Position numbers and translations under genes: made by a program. Below the pieces are notes generated by a model, which worked only from the letters and a program-made list of their open reading frames with translations, did not search any database and was not told the origin of the DNA. Below are positions 8,834 through 19,013 of a DNA stretch of 64,000 nt, in pieces (position 1 is the first letter of the stretch; each line of letters begins with the position of its first letter). Source of the stretch: Blattamonas nauphoetae (lineage: Eukaryota; Preaxostyla; Oxymonadida); contig JARBJD010000314.1 in assembly GCA_033064195.1 (NCBI GenBank), forward strand, positions 19,496 to 83,495, written 5' to 3'.

Positions 8834-11800
8834 ATGAGTGATCCCCAAACCTCCAATCATCTCTCATCCAGCCAAAATCGAATTGTTTTAGAACCAGTTC
8901 CACCAAATAAAAAAAAAAGCCTCCCAGATGCCTTGAATGAATTCCAATCATTAATTAAATTCCTAGAATCAAACAGCTCTGTTTTACAATCGTCTGAGCC
9001 CCAATTCAGCATCTTACACGACTTGGCTGACTCGCGCAGATTGGCTTTCGAATATAAGGATTTCTTGTCGGAATCTAACAAATACCATCAGGAACAGTCT
9101 CAAATTCAACAGCATTCTCCACCACTTTCCTTTTTTGATGATATTACCTTGTTACTTTCCAATTCTTGTCAGCAAGTTCAAGCTTCAACATTGACGTTCC
9201 TGGACAGCATGGTCAAGAGTAAAATTGATGATACAGATTGTATGAAAATCTGGTATCGACTCGCGTGTCACTCACTTTCTTTCAAACCTCTCAACGAACC
9301 CGTGCTAAGTTCTCAAATGTCCTGGTTGTTCAGCGAATCATTCCAGAAACCTGAAGACCTCCATGATTCAACGAAAACGGGTATGAGACGACTATTCAAC
9401 CTCTTAAAGAGTCAACAACAGTCTCTCACAGAATTTGCGAAGACAGCGACTTGTCTCCACCAAGACCTCCCTCTTCCTCGGATCGCATTTTCTCTTTTCT
9501 ACAATGATAATAAGTTAGCAGCGATCGAAAAATATCAACCATGGCAACCCTTTCTCCATCTTTGGCTCTATGCACTCATCATAAATAAAGTTACAGTGAG
9601 GAAGAAAATTACTGATGAAGTGACTGGTGTTTCAGTAGAAAGGTATTCGATACTGGAACTAATTTCTGATGAGCATCTCCATTACATAGCATATACTCTG
9701 TTGATATCCTGGAATCCGACAATTTTAGACTCCATCCGTCCACAACTCGAACAGTTCTGGATCGTTGCAGAAATCAACAAGACTATCCCGCTGACCCTCC
9801 TTCCACTAGCAATCTCAACTTCGAAGGAACAAAATCCTTCCGTCGCGTTATCATCACTCCTTACCCTCATCAACACAGTAATCAATGATAGTAAGAATCC
9901 CTTCCCAAAATCAGCCGTAGAAAAGAACATTGGGACAATTATATCAAGACTTCTGTTTGTTGAAAAACCAGAAGATGCTGGATGTCAGAATGAGACGAAT
10001 AGGTTCATCCTGATTAATCTGTTGATCGTGGCATCTCGATATATTCCCGACGTGATTCTGCCTGAACTTGAGAAAGTATTGGACTTCGAACGAACACAGA
10101 CATTTCCTCCATTCACTCCCCTCCCACACTTCATCGTCCCACCATCGCCACAGTCAATCGACGACACTTTCCCAAACCACAAGCTGGTCACGGATCAGTT
10201 CAGTAGGGTTGTGATTCCCTACCAAGGCATGAAAAACCCAGGAGGCATGTGTTATGCCACTGTTCACTTCCAGTCCCTATTTATGAACCCACTCGCTCGA
10301 GCACTGCTGCTGGGAGATGTCCCCAGACAGATTTCAGGACAGACAGAACTGACACCGAAGGAATTAGAGAGTCTCTGTTCTCCAACATACTATCCTGTGC
10401 TGGACACGAATGCATGTTTTAACATTTCTGACAATCAGACAGTCCTCAGTACCATCACACCAGGCAATCGCAGACAGAATTTCGGGAGGGAGATTGAGAA
10501 TGTGTGGGAAGAGCTTGGCAGGCTGTTCGCTCGGATGCAGTCTCGATGGAACATGCCCTTCTATTCGTATATTCCTCACTACGAAACAATCGACGACCTT
10601 GCAAAGACCATCTTGGATGACAGTGGCAACCCGATTTCGGTCAAACAATATGACGACACGTCTCATTTCTTTGGACGGCTAATGTGGAAGCTGTCGTCGT
10701 TTGGGAAGGAGCAATGCGTTCCGAACACGTTTCGACATCTCTTCTTCTCCGACATGGCCGAATCAACCGTTTGTCCGGCCGGCCATGAATCGTACAAGAA
10801 CCAGCATCGCACTCCTCTCCATTCTTGTTCTGTTCTGCTCGGAAACAGACTGAACTCATCCCAAAGCGATCTGGAGAACTCTCTTGCGAGCAATGCGGAA
10901 ATGGCAATCCCACCATTCGTCTGTCCTGACTGTAAGACCACCCAGAATGCAGTCAAAAGGATGCTCATCCGGAATCTTCCGCACACTCTCAACTTTCACC
11001 TCCGACGATTCACTTTTGAGGATCAGAAGCCTGTCAAAGTGAACTCGCGGTTTGTCTTTCCGATGGAACTGGACATGTGGCCGTACACTGAGGAAGGGTT
11101 CATGTACACCCGATACCCACAATCTGCCCAACAAAACGGCATCGACGATCATCAATACATTCGATTCGGGCGAGGGAGACAATATTATGATTATCAATTG
11201 GTTGGAATGATCCTGCATGATGGGACACAGTCAACAGGGCATTATTTTGCATATTTCATGGAGAGGACTTGCACAGTCTCCAAAACAGGCACCAACGTCA
11301 ATGTCCCGCCGCGATGGTATCAGTTCAATGATCAAGTTGTGGAGATTATCCCAGACATCACTGAGAGAATGAAGGTTGCGTTTGGAGATCCGTCGTCGAC
11401 ATGCAGTGCGATGATGCTGGTGTATGAAAGGAAGCAAGCTCTCCCGATTTGGAACATGGAGAAAGTGAGGCAACACTACGTGGACTCGCCGTGGTCGTGG
11501 TTGACAATCAAACCCGACGATGAGCGCTTCTTTGTTGAGAATCAGCGAAGTCTGATCCGAGAACAACTTCTGAAGAACGCACAAATTCCAAGCGAAGAAG
11601 ACCTAATCAAACCAGAATTCCTCCAATCCACTCTTCCCCATCGACGACGTGTTCAGATCTATCGAATCCCTAAAGATTGGGCTCCTATCCCAGCCCAGAC
11701 CGACCCAGCGTCGTTTCCCGTCCTTGTCTACTCAATCTACAAATATATGATGAGTCAGACGAACAGACAGGGGGATATAGACAAGACTCGCCTCGACGCC

Positions 11801-13957
11801 ACGCATCTGTGGATCACGACGCTAAATCAAGTTGTGGCTCGATGCCAGACATTTCCGACTTCTGATTTCTACACATGGCAGGTTCTGCAGGTTGAGAAGC
11901 AGCTGGAGAACCCAAAATTGGCTGTCAAGTTCATCGACACATTGACAGCCCACATGACTGCAGAGAATACGCGAGGTTCGGCCAAGACTGAGGGTCTGAA
12001 GAAGGAACCAACATCGATGCTTCCGGCAATCCTTCTGAACTCAGCGGATGTGTCCAGACAAGTGGCTTTCTCTCGTTTGGTGCTCACTGCCCTCCAGACA
12101 CTGTCGTCAAGCGCGGAGAATGAAGACAGACGCCTGTTGACGTTCTTATCGCAGCTCGTCGAATCGTGTTTCATCCCTTTCCGCAACAACTCTTTCAAAC
12201 TCCATTCAGCCCTCCTCCTTCTCCAGCATCTCGCTTCGTCCTCCTTCCGTTGGGCGACTCTCCTTGCCCTTACCAACACCATCATCAGCTATCTTGCGGC
12301 CACACTCGATCAGGGCCTCCTTCTCTCGCTCATCAGCAGCCACGATCACATCAGATCTGTCGTCATGGAAAACCCGCTTCGCTCTTCACCGCTCTACCAA
12401 CCGACTGTCGACGCCGCACTCCGACTCATCCAAACAATCACCTTCCACGCTGCTCCCAAAAAGAGCTTTTTCGACACCGCAGAGCCCTGGATGACAATGA
12501 AACTGTTCCGCCTCTTTCTGAAAGCGGGGATGGCGTCCAGTCTTCCGATCATCACTGCAGTCGCAACGTACCCGCTCTTCTGTAGCTCCCCTGAGGAGAA
12601 AACGAACCCCAACACCCCGGAGATCAAAACACCAGCCAAAGAGACGTTTCTGGACGAGCTTGTCAAAACCATGTTTTTAGAACCAGATCTGTTCGATCCA
12701 GCGTTCGCGTCGTTCCTGGCAATTTATGCCTTTCCACGGAAATCCCCGCAAATGGAGACCCCAGCCTTTGACATGATTGTCAACACGATGGGGAAGTTCT
12801 TGGATCGACTGGAGTCCCAACCAGTACGTGTTCCGGTTGTGTTCACCAATTTCACGAAGTTGAGAAACGAGTCGTTTGTCCAGTTGATGTCGTTGCCACC
12901 GATCTTCTCTCGATTGTTGGGATTCTTCGCGATCAAAGAAGTGTCCGATTATCACGTGACGCTCCTCATCCGCCACTTGCACATGACAATCGTTGGGCCA
13001 ATCACACTCGGACCAGATCGACCATTCTGTTACGCACTCAGCCCAATCTCCACTCAACATTTAGCTCCTCCAATTGGACTCCAAATTCCACGCTCTCCTT
13101 TCTCCAGCGCCACCACAGATCTCCCTCTTCCTCAAGTCCAACCGATCAGCAACATGCAGATTGATCCTCTTCCACCCCCTCCCCCCACCCGCACTTTCAC
13201 CTTCGATCTCACCCCACCTGCTCAGCGTGTACCGGATCATCCACTCGGATTTCTTTACAGCTTTGCTGAACCTGTCACGATGATACCATTCACCCGCCTC
13301 ACTCAGACAGGTGTTGCGTCTTTTGCACCTTTCCCTGACTTCGACAAAGACCGCGGAGACAAACTTCAACGGTTTATGTTCAAATATCTCATCAACTACG
13401 ACCGATCGACGAAAGGACTTGTCTTCACAACACCCGTTCTGCTGCTGCTCGCATGGAATCTCCGTTCGTATGGAGGAGGACAGGAATACAGTAACTGTGA
13501 AGTCAAGCACAACAATATCAGAATCGCCCGGCGGTTCGTGGAGGGAAAACTGATTGAGTGGATTCTTTATCGTGCACAGAAATCACATCAATCGAAGGAT
13601 GAAAGAGAGCATCGAAATTATCGAGTTCTTCTGCAGTTCTTGGCTGCAGTCCTCCAATCAAACAATGAGATCAGAAACAACTTCCCACGTGCTGCCTTGG
13701 ATCGTCTCGCTGACTTGCTAGTGTTTCATAAAAACATCGAAAATATGGTTCGAATGAACGAGTCGCATGCACAAACGATTGCCAATCATTGGGAACACTC
13801 CATGCGAGCGATCCTCTGCATCTTCATCAGAATCGGATATTCGGAAGCCACCGAACATGCTCAAGGAGCAATACGTCGATTTCAACAAAAAACAGAACAG
13901 AAGATGGCAACGAAGTTCCAGGATCTCTTTCAGGCCCTTGGGCTTAAGAAGAATTGA
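8834..13957 (+). CDS. Large USP-family ubiquitin C-terminal hydrolase, intronless
   Basis: Removes ubiquitin from substrates as a cysteine protease. A single 1707-residue frame starts MSDPQTSNHL. The catalytic domain lies at about residues 460-870. The Cys box NPGGMCYATVHFQSLF holds Cys473. CPAGH...VCPDC-type zinc-binding pairs lie in the fingers (about 640-700). The His box GMILHDGTQSTGHYFAYF holds His803, followed by WYQFNDQVVEIIP. The catalytic Cys and His are present, so activity is likely. Long flanking regions without known domains (1-450 and 900-1707), rich in short helices, resemble the arrangement of USP9X/USP34-type giants, and the Cys box is closest in feel to USP9X (KNAGATCY). The HFQSLF replaces the more usual NSVIQQL. 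A Pro-rich loop sits near residue 1450. No intron is needed across 5.1 kb, unlike several neighbours. Confidence 0.93.
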   Translation: MSDPQTSNHLSSSQNRIVLEPVPPNKKKSLPDALNEFQSLIKFLESNSSVLQSSEPQFSILHDLADSRRLAFEYKDFLSESNKYHQEQSQIQQHSPPLSFFDDITLLLSNSCQQVQASTLTFLDSMVKSKIDDTDCMKIWYRLACHSLSFKPLNEPVLSSQMSWLFSESFQKPEDLHDSTKTGMRRLFNLLKSQQQSLTEFAKTATCLHQDLPLPRIAFSLFYNDNKLAAIEKYQPWQPFLHLWLYALIINKVTVRKKITDEVTGVSVERYSILELISDEHLHYIAYTLLISWNPTILDSIRPQLEQFWIVAEINKTIPLTLLPLAISTSKEQNPSVALSSLLTLINTVINDSKNPFPKSAVEKNIGTIISRLLFVEKPEDAGCQNETNRFILINLLIVASRYIPDVILPELEKVLDFERTQTFPPFTPLPHFIVPPSPQSIDDTFPNHKLVTDQFSRVVIPYQGMKNPGGMCYATVHFQSLFMNPLARALLLGDVPRQISGQTELTPKELESLCSPTYYPVLDTNACFNISDNQTVLSTITPGNRRQNFGREIENVWEELGRLFARMQSRWNMPFYSYIPHYETIDDLAKTILDDSGNPISVKQYDDTSHFFGRLMWKLSSFGKEQCVPNTFRHLFFSDMAESTVCPAGHESYKNQHRTPLHSCSVLLGNRLNSSQSDLENSLASNAEMAIPPFVCPDCKTTQNAVKRMLIRNLPHTLNFHLRRFTFEDQKPVKVNSRFVFPMELDMWPYTEEGFMYTRYPQSAQQNGIDDHQYIRFGRGRQYYDYQLVGMILHDGTQSTGHYFAYFMERTCTVSKTGTNVNVPPRWYQFNDQVVEIIPDITERMKVAFGDPSSTCSAMMLVYERKQALPIWNMEKVRQHYVDSPWSWLTIKPDDERFFVENQRSLIREQLLKNAQIPSEEDLIKPEFLQSTLPHRRRVQIYRIPKDWAPIPAQTDPASFPVLVYSIYKYMMSQTNRQGDIDKTRLDATHLWITTLNQVVARCQTFPTSDFYTWQVLQVEKQLENPKLAVKFIDTLTAHMTAENTRGSAKTEGLKKEPTSMLPAILLNSADVSRQVAFSRLVLTALQTLSSSAENEDRRLLTFLSQLVESCFIPFRNNSFKLHSALLLLQHLASSSFRWATLLALTNTIISYLAATLDQGLLLSLISSHDHIRSVVMENPLRSSPLYQPTVDAALRLIQTITFHAAPKKSFFDTAEPWMTMKLFRLFLKAGMASSLPIITAVATYPLFCSSPEEKTNPNTPEIKTPAKETFLDELVKTMFLEPDLFDPAFASFLAIYAFPRKSPQMETPAFDMIVNTMGKFLDRLESQPVRVPVVFTNFTKLRNESFVQLMSLPPIFSRLLGFFAIKEVSDYHVTLLIRHLHMTIVGPITLGPDRPFCYALSPISTQHLAPPIGLQIPRSPFSSATTDLPLPQVQPISNMQIDPLPPPPPTRTFTFDLTPPAQRVPDHPLGFLYSFAEPVTMIPFTRLTQTGVASFAPFPDFDKDRGDKLQRFMFKYLINYDRSTKGLVFTTPVLLLLAWNLRSYGGGQEYSNCEVKHNNIRIARRFVEGKLIEWILYRAQKSHQSKDEREHRNYRVLLQFLAAVLQSNNEIRNNFPRAALDRLADLLVFHKNIENMVRMNESHAQTIANHWEHSMRAILCIFIRIGYSEATEHAQGAIRRFQQKTEQKMATKFQDLFQALGLKKN

Positions 13958-14118
13958 AGCACTCTCTTCATTTTTCTTTTTTTATGAAGATATTTGTACC
14001 AAGCTTTTCATATTTGTTACATGTTGATTACTTTTGGTAGACATCAAACACACATAGATCGATTGGTACGATTCCGAGGAGAAAAACAATACGATAATGG
14101 GGTCTGTTTGGAATCATC

Positions 14119-15924
14119 ATGAAACGGCATCTTATTTCACCTCAAAAGGTTGGCAGTCCGAAAGAATCACCAAAGAGATCGTCACCTCCTTCTTTTTCAA
14201 AGGTATCGCATCGATGAGAGAGAAACAAGAGCACTCTTTTTTTTGACGTTGTCTCCCCAATTTCGAAGAAACTATCACTTTATCAAGTCCTGCAAGTTGT
14301 TTCCTGTTTTCGTAGAAGCCATTCAAATTTTATTCCTCATTTGTACTCGTTTCATCTCAGGATACACCACTCATTCCAATTCCACCGGAATACTCCATTC
14401 CTCGAACAGAAAATCCAATTGCCACCATCCTTATTCCCCATATGTTCATATCAGCGACCAAACGCACATTATCGTTCTTTTCACTCACAGACACACATCT
14501 TCTCAAAGTTTTGAATCTCCCAGGTGATTTCACATCATCATTTTATCACGCTTCGGAAAGAAAACTCTGGGTTGCAACAGGAAATGGGACCGTTCTCATC
14601 GTAGACGTCAGGGTTTTCTCCTCATCAATTCACACTTGAAAACTTTCTCTTTATTCCCTTTTCGTAGTACCCACATTTGCTCAAAATACTGGAAACAATG
14701 TATCTTCTCCATTTTGTCCTTATCACTCTTTCCAGACCAACCTCTTCTCATCCAATCACATCATTCACTCTCCTTCCATTCTCCACTGTGCTACTCGCAT
14801 GCTCGTCATCTGGCGCAGTAATCGTGTTTGATCTCGCATCTCCGAGTTCTTTCAATCATATTCTCACGGTACCAACACCTCTAACGACCATCACAACATT
14901 TCCACTCTTTCCGCATTCATCTGAAGACGATGATGACTCAAACATGTTTCCAATGGATACAAATTCCGAACCAGTGATTATGGTTGGATGTGGAACAGAG
15001 ACAGGAGAGATTCTGATATTTCCACTCTCCAACCCTCAACAACTCCAGACACTAACACTAACTTCTCAAAGCAAAGTTATTCATGTCTTCTTCCAGGAGG
15101 ATGTTTATCTCTCGGTACAGCAGAGTGGAAAAATCACACTCTTCGAGGTAGATCCACAACAAGAGGAAGAGTCCGCTAGGCTTGACATTGATGAAGAAAA
15201 CGATAGTGTTGACAATGTGAAGCGCAACTATCTCCGAATCCTCCATACATTTGAATACCAAGGAAGATTGAACCGAATTCACTATCTCCCAATGCAGAAT
15301 GATGTCGATTCGATTTTGTTCTCTATGGAGACAGATACTGAAGTAAAAATCATGGTTGTAAATGTTAAGCACACCATAGATGATGTTTTGCAATTCAAGT
15401 CCCTCGACACATCCATTCTACAGTGGTCAAAGAAGCCAATCTTAGCAATCGCTGGCGTTCTCAATGATCGACTGTATGTGGTTCATTCAACAGGGGCTTT
15501 GGTTGGTCTGGCGCTCACTGACGCAATCACACCTGCCCAAAAGAAGAAAACACAGGTATTGATGAAGACTGCGGATGTCTCTCAACTCCGTGAAGAACTT
15601 CTGAAATTGAAAGCCCAAAATGATGCAAACTTGAAACAGATCGAGAAAGATCATGCTGAACGTGCGAAACGTATCCATGATATCGACGAGACACTCCGAA
15701 TCCTTGACAGGAAGATTGGAGATCCAACCCTCCACTCCAGGCCGCCATCGCTGAAGGTACCTCCCTCTCAGGGCACTCATGGTGAAGAATATGGGACTAT
15801 TGTTGAGCTCCTCGAAGGTCTACGCGAGTTGTCAAAGATTGCGGCAAATATTCAACTCGAAATGGACGAAATGCTTGTGAGGACAGAATCGTCCGCAATG
15901 GGTGATGAACCACAAACAAATTAA
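14119..15924 (+). CDS. Beta-propeller (WD-like) protein with C-terminal coiled coil
   Basis: Four exons: 14119-14202, 14361-14612, 14668-14699 and 14736-15924, with introns of 158, 55 and 36 nt; spliced 1557 nt, 518 residues. The ATG at 14119 (MKRHLISPQKVGS) is the only start that joins exon 2 in frame. Repeated blade-like units follow: LWVATGNGTVLIVDV, LLACSSSGAVIVFDLAS and VGCGTETGEILIFPLS, each a short beta-hairpin with the Gly-x-[IV] pattern of WD-type propellers. A helical region (LREELLKLKAQNDANLKQI) near residues 395-450 is a coiled coil. Propeller plus coiled coil recalls nucleoporins such as Nup88/Nup82, but I see no motif that fixes this. The start lies only 162 bp after the USP stop. 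Product function is open. Confidence 0.7.
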
Positions 15925-16080
15925 CGGAATGTATTTCTTTTTCATCTCATCGTCATGATTTTCGAGACAAGTTGATCAAACACATAAATAAAGAATACAA
16001 ATTATGAACGGAATTTGAGAACGGTTAAAACTTATAGATAACGGAAGGAACTAAGGGGAATCAGCCTCACACGACAAACA

Positions 16081-18730
16081 TCAGAGCCGAGTCTGCCCCG
16101 TCAGAAGAAACGAGGCCTCGTCCCACAGCGTGTACCGCTCTTCTCGTCTTGCCCTGCTGCCACCCGTCTCCGTCGCAAGGCCTTCTGTCCCCGGGATTCG
16201 ATGTCCAAACAAGAAGTGATCTCTCTTTGGCTCCTTGTCGCGATGTAAGGACGTCGAAAGGGCGAAATCTTCCTTCTTGTCGAACACGTTCAGATCATCT
16301 GGGAATGCTTCTCCGCTGATCGCGCTGGCAGTGTTCACAGACGCCATGGAAGATGACATGGATGGGGATGAGGGGATGAACGAGGAGTGGCGAGACGCTG
16401 TGTGCATGTGTGGGGAGGTGGTGGGTGTGGGAGTGGTGGACATTTGGGTGGTTCCGAAAGAGTCGTGAGACATGGATAGATCAATCCCTAAATCGTATTC
16501 TCCGATGGAATCATCAGATGTTGGGAACGGGGATGAGTATGTTCGTGGTTGGGCGGAATTAAACTTCTGCTGTGAAAATGGAACAAGTGTAAGAGAAACA
16601 GGGCGTTGTGACATGAGATGATAGGGTGTGGTTGTTTGGGATGACGTTGCTCCATCAGAGGCGCCAGAGTGGAAGGAAGAGGAGTGGAATGATGAGTGGG
16701 AGAAGGGTTGTTGAAGAGAGTGGGGGGAGGTTGCGGAGGGAGAATGAAAATCAAAGGGTGAGGGTTGATCACTTGGAGAGCGTTGATCAAACCCTGAATC
16801 GGAGAAGAAAGAACTTGGATCGGGAGGGAGAATTAAATCGGGCACAGTCGGAGAGATGTTTTGTTTTGGGGAGAGAGTAGACAGAAATGGTGACATTGAT
16901 GAGGAAACAGCAGTTCTCCCATCATGTCGGGTAGGTGTGAAAGAGCTTGATCTTCCTACCACTCCTGCTCTAACAGTCCAATCTGTCTCCTGATCGAGCG
17001 TTTTTTCACGCCAGTCATCCCTTTCCAGGCGAAGAGGAGCGCGGAGAGAGAGGCCAATTCGACGAGACCACTCCGCACGTTGTGTGTGGTGAAGGGCATT
17101 GAATATCGTGTCAAGGTCTTCATCGGTCGGCTTGTACCCTTGTCGAATGAGCTTGGTAATCGTGATAGGCGACTGAGGGGTGGGAGGGAGTGGAGCTTGT
17201 TTTGGTTTCGGTGGTTGTGGTTGCGCTTGTTGTGCCGTAATTAGAGTATGGGGGAGAGGAACACCATTAACTTGAGGGGCATTAAAAATCATTTTCGAAT
17301 ATGTGGCGATTGGGAGCTCACGAGGTTCCGGTTTTGGCGTCGATTGGAGCGACAGGAGGGGTTGGTCTATGGATGTTTGGGATGAGTCCCTTGGAAAAGA
17401 AACAGCAGTCTGCTGAACTTTAGGAGCGGGCGCCTGATTGGCAGCTGAATTTTTCTGCCTGGCGCGTTCGTGAAGACTCGCAATGACCGGAACCCCTCCT
17501 ATGACCAGATCCTTTGTCTTATCAAGTGCAGCGCGAGCAGCCTAACAGACAAGGAACAATGAGGCTGAGAAAATAGAGAATGCTGACCTTAACACCGTCT
17601 TGATCGTTGGTGAAGACAACGTACCCGTAATGGTTGTATCCGCCGTCGCTTTGGCGTGGAAGTTCTGTTCGAGTGACCTTACCATATTGTTCAAACGTGC
17701 GGCGAACTCGGTCCTCGTTGAACTTCTCTTTGTTTGTGGTGGCAAGGAAAGGATTAAAATTAAGGTGGATGCAGTTGCGAAGGGTTTCTGAGTCAGCCCA
17801 GGTGGCTGAGAGAGACATAGTACCATTTATAGACAACTGAGAAAGGTCAACAGAAGGGTGGGTGGAGATTGTGCGGGAATCGTCACCATCAATCGATCCC
17901 GTTGGTGACAGAAGAAATGTGCCGTTCTTGATTCGTTGCATAGCTTCTTCTGCTTTCGCACGAGTGCTCAGTTCTACCAAAAACGTTCCTCCTTCACCAT
18001 TTTCGACTCGACACGGCCAATCGAAAGCTCTGAAAGACGAGGTTAAGATTGTGATGAGAGAACATGATATCCGAGAAAGAAAAAGGGAGAATGACGAAAA
18101 ATGAGGATGGAATATTGCACACTTGAAGAGAGCAAGCACTTGGGGCGTCTTGGCTGAGACAGGAAAACCCGAAATCGATAATGTCTTGTTTCGGACAGCA
18201 CGTGAAATGCGAATATAGTTACCATTCAAATTCTGGTGAATAGAGAGGAGAACAGATGGGATGAGCGAGTGGAAGTGATGGAGTTTAGATGGATTGTATA
18301 GAAAAAAAAGTGTAAAATTTGCTGAACTATTCATACAACTTGACTCCCTAGTTCAAGGCATTTGCTGATACTTGATTCGTCGCGAAAATAGACGAATCCA
18401 AAGCCTTGTTTCCCACTTTTGTGGGCGCCTGTCTTCACGAAAACACGCACAATCTCCCCGAACCTACCAAAATAAGAATGGAGCATCTCTGAAGTAACGC
18501 TAAACGGAAGGTCTCCAATATACAATCCATCTGAAAAGAATCAGTAATATCGGCATAAAAAAGCCGAAAGATATGAAGATGATGATTAGAGGGGTTTGAG
18601 AGGGATACATTCTTCTTCCTGGGGTGGGCCCGTGCCTGCTATATTAACTGGAGGATATTATGTTGATGGAAATACAAACTAGGCCTACTCATCAAACTGT
18701 GAAGAGCGGCAGGTAGATCTTACCCACCAT
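16081..18730 (-). CDS. RNA-binding protein with three RRM-like domains and long Pro/Ser tail
   Basis: Six exons on the minus strand: 18724-18730 (7 nt, ATGGTGG), 18609-18638, 18340-18530, 18123-18232, 17588-18029 and 16081-17541, with introns of 85, 78, 107, 93 and 46 nt; product 746 residues. RRM1 (about 10-85) has RNP2 LYIGDL and RNP1 KQGFGFVYF. RRM2 (about 95-160) begins LSISGFPVSAKTPQVLALF and is more divergent. RRM3 (about 185-290) includes CIHLNF and NHYGYVVF. The last 400 residues are low-complexity Pro/Ser/Thr/Gln with no domain. The layout resembles TIA-1/Nam8-type splicing or mRNA-binding proteins. The 7-nt and 30-nt first exons were placed because they join in frame as MVAGTGPPQEEEYGLYIGDL. 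The role is probably RNA processing, but the target is unknown. Confidence 0.85.
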
Positions 18731-19013
18731 TTCAAGTTTTGTTCACCGCGAAATGTGCGGCCAATGGAGAAAACAGATTAATGAAATGATTCAAAGAAAA
18801 GAAAATCCAGAAATAAGAGGTGAAACAGAGGATCTCACTCCTGAATAGAGAATTGTGGATACGTTTACGGTCGGTTGTGTGGATGCCTGGATGACAGATT
18901 AAGAGGAGGGGACGGGCAAGAAAGGTCGCTGCTAAGAGACGAAGAGAGTGTGTCCGGATCATCGTCGGACGGCACAGAAGATGGTTGCCTGAGAGTCAAA
19001 AAAAAGAGAAAAA

